From CAWIUB01 sp963839175 (GTDB lineage: Bacteria; Actinomycetota; Actinomycetes; Mycobacteriales; Jatrophihabitantaceae), in assembly GCA_963839175.1 (NCBI GenBank), contig CAWIUB010000040.1, positions 1-54,280 on the forward strand: a DNA stretch of 54,280 nt. The letters run 5' to 3'. A model generated the notes under the pieces. That model did not search any database, was not told the DNA's origin, and saw nothing but the letters and a program-made list of their open reading frames with translations. The translations under genes were made by a program, and so were the position numbers. Below, in pieces: positions 15,880 to 24,497 of this stretch (positions are counted from its first letter, which is position 1; each line of letters opens with the position of its first letter).

Positions 15880-16902
15880 ATGCCCGAGAGTAATGATCGC
15901 CTGGGAGGGCAAGGAAAACGAAGCGCCAAGCAGACCGTCGGTATGGCCCTCGCAGCCGCGCTCGGCATCGTCGCGCTTGGGCTCGCGGTGCTTGGCACCA
16001 CGCAGAAGCAGGTTCAGATCGGCCTGATCGTTGGTGCCTGGGCGGCCATCATCGCTTTGATCACGATCTACGGCCTGCGGCGGCGCAGCGTCCTCGCCGA
16101 CTCGCCGGTCGAGGGCCGCGAGGTCGAGTTGCGGCACAGCTTCCAGCTGGAACGTGAACACGACGCTGCCGATCGCCGTCGCTACGAGCTGCAGCTAGAA
16201 GTGATGTTGCGGCGCGAGATGGAGCGAGTGCTGCGCGAGGAGCTCGCTGCGCTGCGCACCGATGTTGCCGCTCTGCGCGCCGATCTTGTCGAGAAGGTGC
16301 ACGGTCAGCTACAGCTCGAACGCATCGAGACGACCCGGGTCATCGGCTCCGACCTGGAAGCGCTGCAGAAGGAGGTGCGGCGGCTCGCGCTCGCGCGCGA
16401 TTCGCTCGCTGAGACGAGAGCCACCGCAGGTGGCGCGCCGACCGTAGGTCCAGGCGCTTCGGCAAGCAGAGCCACCGCAGGTGGCGCGCCGACCGTAGGT
16501 CCAGGCGCTTCGGCAAGCAGAGCCACCGCAGGTGGCGCGCCGACCGTAGGTCCAGGCGCTTCGGCAAGCAGAGCCACCGCAGGTGGCGCGCCGACCGTAG
16601 GTCCAGGCGCTTCGGCAAACAGAGCGTCGTCCGAGACAACCCTGCTCCCGCGTGTGGCATCCCTTCCCGTCACCCCGCCGACCCCACCGGAATCGACTGT
16701 GCGTGATCCTTTCGCCGATCTGCCGCACCTCGGTCGGTTCGACGACATCGAGCCTCCGCTGCCGGTCACTCCCACCACGGTGGCGCCGGTGGCAGTCGTG
16801 ACGTCTCGAGAACCGCCGAGCCCGCCCGAGCCGGGGTACGTGGGCCGCCGGCGCCGTGGTACCGAACCCGACGACGTGCTGCCGCGGCTACGCGCACGCT
16901 GA
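15880..16902 (+). CDS. DUF6779-type membrane protein with coiled coil and tandem 17-residue repeats
   Basis: 340 residues. Two TM helices at ~23-41 and ~48-65 (MALAAALGIVALGLAVLG; IGLIVGAWAAIIALITIYG) precede a charged coiled coil (~85-175, REMERVLREELAALRTDVAALRADLVEK). Then come four perfect 17-residue repeats (RATAGGAPTVGPGASAS) encoded by 51-bp units, and a proline-rich cytosolic tail. The family is known from actinobacteria at this folate-operon position; its role is unknown, perhaps in envelope or division processes. The tandem repeats are an insertion: the flanking protein reads continuously without them. Confidence 0.85.
   Translation: MPESNDRLGGQGKRSAKQTVGMALAAALGIVALGLAVLGTTQKQVQIGLIVGAWAAIIALITIYGLRRRSVLADSPVEGREVELRHSFQLEREHDAADRRRYELQLEVMLRREMERVLREELAALRTDVAALRADLVEKVHGQLQLERIETTRVIGSDLEALQKEVRRLALARDSLAETRATAGGAPTVGPGASASRATAGGAPTVGPGASASRATAGGAPTVGPGASASRATAGGAPTVGPGASANRASSETTLLPRVASLPVTPPTPPESTVRDPFADLPHLGRFDDIEPPLPVTPTTVAPVAVVTSREPPSPPEPGYVGRRRRGTEPDDVLPRLRAR
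16417..16625 (+). repeat. Tandem 51-bp repeat (4 units) within the DUF6779 gene
   Basis: Units run 16417-16467, 16468-16518, 16519-16569 and 16570-16620, plus a partial fifth start to 16625. 51 is a multiple of 3, so the frame is kept. Each unit includes the palindrome GCCACCGCAGGTGGC. The last unit has AAAC for AAGC and there matches the folP 3' end exactly over 34 bp. Confidence 0.92.
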
Positions 16903-16910
16903 GGGACGAG

Positions 16911-17234
16911 TCAGGCCGGCTGGAACGGCCAGCCGCTATCCGGGCCGGTAGTTACGGCGCGACGCTGCAGCCAGTCCGCGGTGGCGCGCACCTGGGCGTC
17001 GATATCGACTCCGGTCTGGTCGGCGAGCAGATACAGGCCGTAGGCCAGCTCGCCAAGCCGGGCGGTCCACTCCGGGTTGGGGCGAAACGGGCGGCGGCCC
17101 CGTTCGGTGGCGGTCGTGGCCGCGTGGGCCAGGCCGCCGAGTTGGGTCTGCAGTTCCAGTAACTGGGCGGGCGCCGTCGCGTGCAACCCAGCAGCATCGG
17201 CGCTGTGCGCCACGATCTGTTGCAGTTCACTCAC
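16911..17234 (-). CDS. MazG-like nucleotide pyrophosphohydrolase
   Basis: 107 residues from a GTG at 17234 (MSELQQIVAHSADAAGL). All-alpha MazG-type fold: residues ~20-35 carry QLLELQTQLGGLAHA, and LGELAYGLYLLADQTGVDIDAQVRATADWL matches the second MazG helix pair. In classical MazG the motif is ExxE...ExxD. Here the first acidic pair is weak (LQTQLGG), so activity may be altered. Small MazG-like proteins hydrolyse non-canonical NTPs. The gene runs opposite to its neighbours, tail to tail with the DUF6779 gene. An upstream ATG at 17306 would add 24 residues that lack family character. Confidence 0.7.
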   Translation of the reverse strand: MSELQQIVAHSADAAGLHATAPAQLLELQTQLGGLAHAATTATERGRRPFRPNPEWTARLGELAYGLYLLADQTGVDIDAQVRATADWLQRRAVTTGPDSGWPFQPA

Positions 17235-17329
17235 GGGGCGTAAAGATATCGGATCAGCGAGGACAGGCCGCGTAGGCTCGTCGCGCGGAGCGGCCGCAAC
17301 GATCATGGGCCGGAATCGAGAGGACGTGC

Positions 17330-18214
17330 ATGTGCCCGCAGCACCCGGCGCGGCTGCGCGTCGGCATTGTCGGGGCTGGACGGGTGGGCGCCGTGCTTGG
17401 TGCGGCGCTGGCGCGCGCCGGACATCAGGTGGTCGCGGCTAGCGCGGTCTCGAGCGCGTCCCGGCGGCGGGCCGAACGGCTGCTCCCGCAGGTGCCCATC
17501 GCGGCACCGGACGAAGTGGTTGCTGTGGCTGACTTTGTCCTGCTCGCCGTGCCGGACGACGCCCTGCGCCCGCTCGTCGCCGGGCTAGCGGAGACGGGCG
17601 CGTGGCGGGCCGGTCAGATCGCCGCGCACACCTCCGGTGCGCACGGGATAGGCGTCCTCGACCCGGCCGCTGCTCGGGGTGTGCTGCCGCTTGCGCTGCA
17701 CCCGGTAATGACGTTCGCCGGACGCCCCGAGGACCTCGACCGGCTGGCCGGGGCGACGTTCGGGATCACCGCGCCGGACGAGTTGCGCGCGGTGGCCGAG
17801 ACGATCGTCGTCGAGGTCGGCGGCGATCCGGTTTGGGTTCCCGAACTGGCCCGGCCGCTCTATCACGCCGCCTTGACGATCGGCGCCAACCATCTCGTCA
17901 CGCTGGTGAACGACTCGCTCGACCTGCTCGCCAGCGCGGGCGTCGAGCACCCGGCCCGGCTGCTGTCCCCGCTGCTGTCAGCCGCCTTGGACAACGCGCT
18001 GCGCCTCGGCGACGCCGCGCTGACCGGCCCGGTGTCGCGGGGCGACGCGGCGACGGTGGCGAGGCATCTCGCCACCCTTCGAGCGGACGCGCCGCAGAGC
18101 GTCGCAGCGTACGTCGCGATGGCCCGGCGAACGGCGCAGCGGGCGCTCGCCTCCGGACAGCTGCGCGACGAACAGGCCAATCACCTGTTCCAGGTGCTGC
18201 AGGCCCGCTCGTGA
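17330..18214 (+). CDS. Rossmann-like and DUF2520 domain protein
   Basis: 294 residues. The N-terminal NAD(P)-binding Rossmann fold has GIVGAGRVGAVLGAALARAGHQV at ~12-34, then VADFVLLAVPDDALRPLV. The C-terminal DUF2520 is helical (ARPLYHAALTIGANHLVTLVNDSLDLL), similar to ketopantoate and pyrroline-5-carboxylate reductases. Members always sit next to panC in actinobacteria, as here (GTGA overlap), so a step in pantoate or pantothenate supply is plausible but unproven. Confidence 0.88.
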   Translation: MCPQHPARLRVGIVGAGRVGAVLGAALARAGHQVVAASAVSSASRRRAERLLPQVPIAAPDEVVAVADFVLLAVPDDALRPLVAGLAETGAWRAGQIAAHTSGAHGIGVLDPAAARGVLPLALHPVMTFAGRPEDLDRLAGATFGITAPDELRAVAETIVVEVGGDPVWVPELARPLYHAALTIGANHLVTLVNDSLDLLASAGVEHPARLLSPLLSAALDNALRLGDAALTGPVSRGDAATVARHLATLRADAPQSVAAYVAMARRTAQRALASGQLRDEQANHLFQVLQARS

Positions 18215-19035
18215 AGGTCGTGGCGTCACGGCCGGAGTTCTCCCACGCGCGGGAAGCGCTCGACGCCCCGGTCGGCCTGGTGCCGACGATGGGTGCTCTG
18301 CACGCGGGCCACGCCGCCCTGCTGTCGGCCGCGCGCGCCATGTGCCAGTCGGTGGTCGCCACCGTCTTCGTCAACCCGCTCCAGTTCGGCCCCACCGAGG
18401 ACCTCGCCCGCTATCCCCGGACGCTCGACGCCGACTTGGCGATGTGCGAATCGGCCGGCGCGGATCTGGTGTGGGCGCCGAGCGTCAGCGACGTGTACCC
18501 GGCCGGCGACGCGTTGGTTCGCGTCGACCCCGGCCCGCTCGGTGCCGACCTGGAAGGTGCGGCGCGCCCGGGGCATTTCTCCGGGGTGCTCACGGTCGTG
18601 GCGAAGTTCCTCAACCTGGTCCGTCCGGCTGTGGCGTTCTTCGGCGAGAAGGACTATCAGCAGCTGACGCTGATCCGCCGGATGAGCGCAGACCTCGAAC
18701 TTGGGGTGGGCATCGCCGGGGTGCCGACAGTCCGTGAACCCGACGGGCTGGCCCTGTCCAGCCGCAACGTCTACCTCTCGGCCGACGATCGGGCGCAGGC
18801 GCTATCCCTGCCGCAGGCGCTGTTTGCCGGACGGGAGGCGGCACCCGGCGGGGCCGAGGCCGTGCTTTCAGCCGGGCAAGCGGTGCTCGACGCGCAGCCC
18901 GCCGTCCGCGTCGACTACCTAGCCTTGCGGGGAACCGAGCTTGGCCCGCCACCGGACCACGGCTCGGCGCGGCTGCTCGTGGCGGCCCGGGTCGGCTCCA
19001 CCAGGTTGATCGACAACGTAGGGATCGAGCTGTGA
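18211..19035 (+). CDS. panC: Pantothenate synthetase
   Basis: 274 residues. ATP-dependent ligation of pantoate and beta-alanine. Motifs: VPTMGALHAGHAALLSAAR (HIGH-like, ~23-41), TVFVNPLQFGPTEDLARYPRTLDAD, GHFSGVLTVVAKF, FFGEKDYQQLTLI and SSRNVYLSADDR. The GTG start at 18211 lies in the stop of the upstream gene. In many actinobacteria panD follows; here the next gene is nadB, so beta-alanine must be supplied from elsewhere. Confidence 0.96.
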   Translation: MKVVASRPEFSHAREALDAPVGLVPTMGALHAGHAALLSAARAMCQSVVATVFVNPLQFGPTEDLARYPRTLDADLAMCESAGADLVWAPSVSDVYPAGDALVRVDPGPLGADLEGAARPGHFSGVLTVVAKFLNLVRPAVAFFGEKDYQQLTLIRRMSADLELGVGIAGVPTVREPDGLALSSRNVYLSADDRAQALSLPQALFAGREAAPGGAEAVLSAGQAVLDAQPAVRVDYLALRGTELGPPPDHGSARLLVAARVGSTRLIDNVGIEL

Positions 19036-20678
19036 ACATCCCGACCCGGCTCGCCGCACCGGCGCCTGGCTGGAGCGCCGAGACGGACGTGGTCGTCGTG
19101 GGCTCCGGCATCGCCGGGTTGTCGACCGCGCTGCAGATCGCGCGGCGTTCGGCGCTGCGCGTCATGCTCGTCAGCAAGGACGTGCTGGCCGCTGGGTCGA
19201 CACGCTGGGCGCAGGGCGGCATCGCCGCGGCCCTCGGCACGGGGGACTCGCCGGAGCAGCACTTCGACGATACGATCATCGCCGGGGCCGGGATATGCGA
19301 CGAGGACGCTGTGCGGGTGCTCGTGCGCGAAGGTCCGGCAGCTGTGCGCGACCTCGTGGCGATCGGCGCCCGTTTCGACCGCGCCCGCGGCGGCGAACTG
19401 TCGCTGACCCGGGAGGGCGGCCACCATCGTGATCGCATCGCCCACGCTGGCGGGGACGCGACCGGCGCTGAGATCGAGCGGGCCCTGGTCACCCGGGTAC
19501 TCGACGCGTCGCACATCGAGGTGATCGAGCACGCCCTGGTGCTGGACCTGCTGCGTACGGCAGACGACGCGGTGGCGGGGGTCACACTGCACGTGATGGG
19601 CGAGGGGGCCCGTGACGGGGTAGGCGCCGTGCGCGCGCGAGCCGTCGTGCTGGCCACCGGCGGCATCGGTCAGGTGTATGCGTCCACGACGAACCCGAGC
19701 GTGTCGACCGGGGACGGAGTCGCCGCGGCGCTGCGCGCCGGCGCCGTGGTGGCCGACTTGGAGTTCGTGCAGTTCCATCCGACTGTGGCGTGGCTGGGTG
19801 CCCGGTCGCGCGGTCAGCAGCCCCTGGTGAGCGAGGCGGTGCGCGGTGAGGGCGCCTTCCTGGTCGATGACGCCGGGGTGCGGTTCATGCAGGGGCAGCA
19901 CGAGCTAGCCGACCTTGCCCCGCGCGACGTCGTGGCGAAGGCGATCCTGCGCCGGATGCGGGAGACCGGTGCCGAGCATGTGTGGCTGGACGCCCGGGAC
20001 TTCGGCGCGGAGAAGTGGCGGGTGCGCTTCCCGACCATCTACTCGACGCTGCAATCGCTGGGTATCGACCCAGTGCACGATCTGATCCCTGTCGTCCCGG
20101 CCTGCCACTATGCATCCGGCGGCGTCCGGACCGACCTGGTTGGCCGGACGTCCGTCGACGGGCTGTACGCCTGCGGCGAGGTGGCGTGCACCGGCGTCCA
20201 TGGGGCTAATCGGCTTGCGTCCAACTCGTTGCTCGAGGGGCTGGTCTTCGGCAGGCGGATCGCCACCACCTTGGTCGAGCGCCTGTCCGCTCCGGCAACC
20301 GCCGCACAGCCGGTGCCGCTTGCGGGCGATCCCGGCCTGGTCGACGACTCGGTCCGTCCCAAGCTGCAACACCTGATGTCGGCGCACGTCGGGGTGCTGC
20401 GCGATCAGGCCGGCCTCGCCGCGGCCACCCGCGGGATCGGCGAGCTGTTCGCGACGGCGAGCACCGACAGCCGAACCGAGAACTGGGAGGCAACCAACCT
20501 GCTCACCGTGGCATCGGTGCTGGTCGCCGCCGGGCAGCGGCGTGCGGAGACCCGCGGCTCACACTGGCGCGACGACTTCCCGCAGACTGATCCGAGGTGG
20601 CAGGGCCATCTGATGACCTCACTGGGTCCGGACGACACCGTCCACACCAACTTCGCGCCGATGGGAGGCGGTCAGTGA
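19032..20678 (+). CDS. nadB: L-aspartate oxidase
   Basis: 548 residues. FAD enzyme that oxidises aspartate to iminoaspartate, the first step of de novo NAD synthesis. FAD-binding VVVGSGIAGLSTALQIA at ~18-34, GSTRWAQGGIAAALG, the substrate region EGGHHRDRIAHAGGDATG, QFHPTVAWLG, and the C-terminal ACHYASGGVRTDLVGRTSVDGLYACGEVACTG with the fumarate reductase/succinate dehydrogenase fold. GTG start overlaps panC (GTGA). nadA is not in the window. Confidence 0.96.
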   Translation: MNIPTRLAAPAPGWSAETDVVVVGSGIAGLSTALQIARRSALRVMLVSKDVLAAGSTRWAQGGIAAALGTGDSPEQHFDDTIIAGAGICDEDAVRVLVREGPAAVRDLVAIGARFDRARGGELSLTREGGHHRDRIAHAGGDATGAEIERALVTRVLDASHIEVIEHALVLDLLRTADDAVAGVTLHVMGEGARDGVGAVRARAVVLATGGIGQVYASTTNPSVSTGDGVAAALRAGAVVADLEFVQFHPTVAWLGARSRGQQPLVSEAVRGEGAFLVDDAGVRFMQGQHELADLAPRDVVAKAILRRMRETGAEHVWLDARDFGAEKWRVRFPTIYSTLQSLGIDPVHDLIPVVPACHYASGGVRTDLVGRTSVDGLYACGEVACTGVHGANRLASNSLLEGLVFGRRIATTLVERLSAPATAAQPVPLAGDPGLVDDSVRPKLQHLMSAHVGVLRDQAGLAAATRGIGELFATASTDSRTENWEATNLLTVASVLVAAGQRRAETRGSHWRDDFPQTDPRWQGHLMTSLGPDDTVHTNFAPMGGGQ

Positions 20679-21565
20679 ACGTCGACGCGTCGGTGCGCGC
20701 CGTCGTCGAGTCGGCCGGCCTCGAGCCGTGGCTGGTCGACGAGGTCGTGTCGCGTGCGCTGATCGAAGACCTCGGCGCCGAGGGCGATGTCACGACCCTC
20801 GCCACCGTGCCGCCGACGCTGCTCGGCAGCGCCGACCTGGTCCCGCGCGCGCCCGGCATCGTGGCGGGGCTACCTGTTGCCGCCTGGGTCTTCGACAGCG
20901 TCGGCGAGGGACGGCTGCGCGTGGAGTTCGGCGCGATCGACGGCACGGCCGTGACGCCGGGCGAGGTGTTGGCGACCGTCTACGGGCCGGTGCGTGACCT
21001 GCTGACCGCCGAACGCACCGCGCTGAACCTGCTCGGCCATCTGTCCGGTGTGGCGACGCTCACCCGCCGCTGGGTTGACGCTGTCGCTGACACGGGTGCG
21101 CGCATCCGGGACACCCGCAAGACACTGCCAGGGCTGCGGGCCCTGGAGAAGTACGCGGTGCGCTGCGGCGGTGGCGTCAACCACCGGATGTCGCTGTCGG
21201 ACGCCGCGCTCGTCAAGGACAACCACGTGGCGGCGGCGGGCGGAGTCGTCGAGGCATTCGACCTGGTGCGCACCCAATTCCCCGACCTGACGCTCGAGGT
21301 CGAGGCCGACACCGTCGAGCAGGCTCGTGAGGTGATCGACGCGGGGGCGCAGGTGGTTCTGCTCGACAACATGTCACTCGACGACATGCGGGAGGTCGTC
21401 GGGTATGCGGCCGGGCGGTGTGAGCTCGAGGCATCCGGTGGCCTCACCTTGGACGCGGCGGCGCAGGTCGCGGCCACCGGCGTCGACTACCTTGCCGTTG
21501 GGGCGCTCACCCACTCGGCGCCGGTGCTCGACATCGGGCTGGACCTGCAGACGGGGAGGCGGTAG
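20675..21565 (+). CDS. nadC: Nicotinate-nucleotide pyrophosphorylase (carboxylating)
   Basis: 296 residues. Converts quinolinate plus PRPP to nicotinate mononucleotide. The RALIEDLGAEGDVTT start, LLTAERTALNLLGHLSGVATLT, DTRKTLPGLRALEKYAVRCGGGVNHR, VKDNH and EVEADTVEQAREV are diagnostic. GTG start overlaps nadB by 4 bp. The stop is followed directly by the ATG of coaX. Confidence 0.97.
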   Translation: MNVDASVRAVVESAGLEPWLVDEVVSRALIEDLGAEGDVTTLATVPPTLLGSADLVPRAPGIVAGLPVAAWVFDSVGEGRLRVEFGAIDGTAVTPGEVLATVYGPVRDLLTAERTALNLLGHLSGVATLTRRWVDAVADTGARIRDTRKTLPGLRALEKYAVRCGGGVNHRMSLSDAALVKDNHVAAAGGVVEAFDLVRTQFPDLTLEVEADTVEQAREVIDAGAQVVLLDNMSLDDMREVVGYAAGRCELEASGGLTLDAAAQVAATGVDYLAVGALTHSAPVLDIGLDLQTGRR

Positions 21566-22330
21566 ATGCTGCTCGCGATCGACGTCGGCAACACCAACAC
21601 CGTCCTTGGCGTGTTCGAGGGGGACAAGCTCGAGCACTCCTGGCGGATCAAATCCGATGCGCGGAACACTGCCGACGAGTTGGCGCTTACGTTCCGCGGC
21701 CTGCTGGACGAGCACGAGATTACCGGGATCGCGGCGTGTTCGACCGTGCCGGCCGTGCTGCGTGAATTGCGAGTCATGCTGGCCCGTTACTACCCGGACG
21801 TGCCGACCGTGCTCGTCGAGCCGGGTGTGCGCACCGGGGTCGGCATCCTGACCGACTTCCCCAAGGAGGTCGGCGCCGACCGCATCTGCAACACCGCCGC
21901 CGCGCACCACCTGGTCGATGGTCCGGTGATCGTGGTGGACTTCGGCACGTCCACGAACTTCGACGTGGTGAGCGCGAAGGGCGAGTTCACCGGCGGCGCG
22001 CTTGCCCCGGGCATCGAGATCTCCCTGGACGCGCTTGCCGCGCGGGCCGCACAGCTGCGCAAGGTCGAGCTGGTCGAACCACGCAGCCCCGTCGGCAAGA
22101 ACACCGTCGAGTCGTTGCAGTCGGGCATTCTCTACGGGTTCGCGGCGCAGGTCGACGGCCTGGTTCGGCGGCTGCGAGCCGTGCTCCGCCCGGACGACCC
22201 CGATTCGGTCGAGGTGATCGCCACCGGGGGGCTCGCCTACCTGGTGATCACGCACTGCGAGACGGTCACCAGGTTCGAGCCCGAGTTGACCCTGCTCGGC
22301 CTGCGGCTGATCTACGATCGCAACCAGTGA
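21566..22330 (+). CDS. coaX: Type III pantothenate kinase
   Basis: 254 residues. Phosphorylates pantothenate, the first step of CoA synthesis, without feedback by CoA. The ASKHA-fold motif AIDVGNTNTVLGVFEGD (phosphate 1) is at ~4-20. PGVRTGVGILTDFPKEVGADRICNTAAAH and IVVDFGTSTNFDVVSAKGEFTGGALAPGIEIS follow, then ATGGLA near the end. The ATG comes with no gap after nadC; the ribosome site (GGGGAGG) is inside the nadC 3' end. Last gene of the panC-nadB-nadC-coaX unit. Confidence 0.96.
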   Translation: MLLAIDVGNTNTVLGVFEGDKLEHSWRIKSDARNTADELALTFRGLLDEHEITGIAACSTVPAVLRELRVMLARYYPDVPTVLVEPGVRTGVGILTDFPKEVGADRICNTAAAHHLVDGPVIVVDFGTSTNFDVVSAKGEFTGGALAPGIEISLDALAARAAQLRKVELVEPRSPVGKNTVESLQSGILYGFAAQVDGLVRRLRAVLRPDDPDSVEVIATGGLAYLVITHCETVTRFEPELTLLGLRLIYDRNQ

Positions 22331-22360
22331 CGCCAACATGTCGGTGGCTAGGGTGGGCGG

Positions 22361-23272
22361 GTGGATCTGCGGGTATTCACCGAGCCTCAGCAGGGCGCGT
22401 CCTATGCTGACCTGCTTCGGGTGGCCAAGGCGGCCGAAGACCTGGGATTCGACGGGTTCTTCCGCTCCGACCACTACCTTGCCATGGACGTGCCGGGCCT
22501 ACCGGGCCCGTCCGACGCCTGGGTGAGCCTGGCCGGCCTGGCCCGGGAGACCAGTCGGCTCCGGCTGGGCACCTTGGTGAGTCCGGCGACCTTCCGGCTG
22601 CCCGGACCGCTCGCCATCCAGGTAGCCCAGGTGGACGCGATGAGCGGTGGCCGCGTCGAGTTCGGCTTCGGGGCCGGGTGGTACGCGGCCGAGCACGCCG
22701 CCTACGGCATCCCGTTCCCCGAGGTGCGGGAGCGGTTCGACCGGTTCGCTGAACAGCTGAAGATCATCGATGGGCTGTGGCGTACGCCGGCCGGCAAGAC
22801 GTTCTCGTACGACGGGACGTACTACCGGCTCGAGAAGTCACCGGCGTTGCCCAAGCCGGTCCAGTCACCGCGTCCGCCGATCATCATCGGTGGCGGGGGT
22901 AAGCGCCGCGGGGCGCAGTTGGTCGCGCGCTTCGCGGAGGAGTTCAACGTGGCGTTCCAGAGTGACTCCGAGACCGCGGCGGCCGTCCAGCGTGTGCGGA
23001 CGGCCGTCGATCGGGACATCGTCTACTCGGCGGCGCAGGTGCTCTGTGTGGGTCGCGATGGCGCAGAGCTGGCTCGTCGCGCGACCGTGACCGGCTACCA
23101 GCTCGACGAGCTGATCGCGAGCAGCGGTTTGGCCGGCTCGCCGGCACAGGTGGTCGACAAGATCGGTCGCTACGCCGACCTCGGCATCAGCCGGCTGTAC
23201 CTGCAGACGCTCGACCTGGCCGACCTCGACCATCTCGAGCTGGTCGCGACGCAGATCGCCCCGCAACTGTGA
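22361..23272 (+). CDS. LLM-class F420-dependent oxidoreductase
   Basis: 303 residues, luciferase-like TIM barrel. MDLRVFTEPQQGASYADLLRVAKAAEDLGFDGFFRSDHY, LGTLVSPATFRLPGPLAIQVAQVDAMSGGRVEFGFGAGW and PIIIGGGGKRRGAQLVARFAEEFN are typical of the F420-binding group common in actinobacteria. Substrate cannot be told. GTG start at 22361, 30 nt after coaX, so it may share that transcript. No signal sequence. Confidence 0.9.
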   Translation: MDLRVFTEPQQGASYADLLRVAKAAEDLGFDGFFRSDHYLAMDVPGLPGPSDAWVSLAGLARETSRLRLGTLVSPATFRLPGPLAIQVAQVDAMSGGRVEFGFGAGWYAAEHAAYGIPFPEVRERFDRFAEQLKIIDGLWRTPAGKTFSYDGTYYRLEKSPALPKPVQSPRPPIIIGGGGKRRGAQLVARFAEEFNVAFQSDSETAAAVQRVRTAVDRDIVYSAAQVLCVGRDGAELARRATVTGYQLDELIASSGLAGSPAQVVDKIGRYADLGISRLYLQTLDLADLDHLELVATQIAPQL

Positions 23273-23278
23273 GCGGCG

Positions 23279-23482
23279 CTAGCTAACCTGGCACTCCGCC
23301 TGGTGTTCGACGACGGCGTCTGGCCCGGGCAGAACTAGCGCTTCGCTGCCGTCGTCGTACCGCACGAGATACATCGGATCGCCCGCGCCCTGCTCGTGTA
23401 TTTCCACGATCTTCCCGTAATGCTCGACCTGGCCCACGGTTCGTCCGTGAATCCGCAGCCGGTCACCGACATGTGCATGCAT
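23279..23482 (-). CDS. DUF1918 domain protein
   Basis: 67 residues. HAHVGDRLRIHGRTVGQVEHYGKIVEIHEQGAGDPMYLVRYDDGSEALVLPGPDAVVEH is a small beta-barrel typical of DUF1918, widespread in actinobacteria and of unknown function. ATG at 23482 is preceded by GGAGGG. An open frame extends upstream to 23629 but without homology or ribosome site. Confidence 0.85.
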   Translation of the reverse strand: MHAHVGDRLRIHGRTVGQVEHYGKIVEIHEQGAGDPMYLVRYDDGSEALVLPGPDAVVEHQAECQVS

Positions 23483-23613
23483 GGACCCTCCAGCGGTTGA
23501 GAACATCCCCAGTCTGCCGCCAGGGGGTGGCGAGTGAAAGGGTTGCAGCCTGATCGGCGAAATTGAGGTCAGCAGCCCAGGGCAACGAGTCCTGCCTCGC
23601 GGTCGAATGAGCC

Positions 23614-24390
23614 TCAGCGTCGGTAGCACCGCAGGACAGTCGTCAGGTAGGGCATTGCGAACGTCTCGCTGCCCTTCAGATCGGGATGGGTGTGCGCCAG
23701 GTGGCGCACCTCGTCGAGCAGGTCACCGCGCTCGTCGCCCGAGAGCGCGATCACGTACGAGCGGGACGCGACCAGGTCGGCGAGCGACTCGGCGTCGAGT
23801 GTCTGGGTGTGCGGGAAGGTGGCCCGTTCGGGCGCTGTGAAGAAGCTCGACGACAACGGCGGAAGAGTTGTCGACGCGGAGGGCCGGGGCGCCTCCGCGA
23901 ACCGCTGTTCCAGCAGCTCGTTGAGAGCCGCCACCCAGGCGACCGACGCATCGCGCTCGTGGCCGAAAATTCCGACTACGCCGCGTGGCCGCAATACCCG
24001 GGCGATCTCCCGGTCGGCCGCCGGACGTTCGAACCAGTGCAGCGCCTCGCCGATGACCACCGCGTCGAGCCCGTCGTCCGGAAGGCCGGTCTGCTCGGCG
24101 TGGCCCCGGCGCGCATCGACTGTGGGCAGCTGGGCGCGCAGCTGGCTGAGCATCGCGGGGGACGGGTCGATCGCGATCACCTGCAAGCCGAGCGTGACGA
24201 GCGGCGCTGTCAGCAACCCGGTCCCCGCGCCCAGGTCGAGCACGCGGTGCGCGGTTGCTGGGAGCAGCCAGATCACGGCGTCGTGGGCGTAGCCAGGTCG
24301 CGCCCGGGCAAACAGCTCCGCGGCGGTGTCGAAGGTTGCGGCCAGCCGGCGCCTGTCCTCGTCGGACAAGTCGGGTCGAGGCGTCGTCAC
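23614..24390 (-). CDS. Class I SAM-dependent methyltransferase
   Basis: 258 residues from GTG 24390. Motif I VLDLGAGTGLLTAPL at ~50-64, the motif II acid in VIAIDPSPAMLSQLR, and VVIGEALHWFERPAADREIARVLRPRGVVGIFGHE match the methyltransferase 11/25 group (UbiE-like small-molecule enzymes). Substrate unknown. The start was chosen because residues upstream are Arg-rich and unlike the family. Confidence 0.85.
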   Translation of the reverse strand: MTTPRPDLSDEDRRRLAATFDTAAELFARARPGYAHDAVIWLLPATAHRVLDLGAGTGLLTAPLVTLGLQVIAIDPSPAMLSQLRAQLPTVDARRGHAEQTGLPDDGLDAVVIGEALHWFERPAADREIARVLRPRGVVGIFGHERDASVAWVAALNELLEQRFAEAPRPSASTTLPPLSSSFFTAPERATFPHTQTLDAESLADLVASRSYVIALSGDERGDLLDEVRHLAHTHPDLKGSETFAMPYLTTVLRCYRR

Positions 24391-24497
24391 GGTCCCGAAG
24401 CCTAGCCTCGTGGGCGACCGGTTGGTGAGTACCGCGGCGCCGCAGCCGCGCCGGCGGGGGTGGGTCGATCGATCCTTCCGCGCGATCCTTTCGCTCT

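Noticed and set aside
16417..16625. Direct repeats resembling a CRISPR array
   Set aside because: Units are contiguous 51-mers with no unique spacers and keep the reading frame of the host gene; no cas genes nearby.
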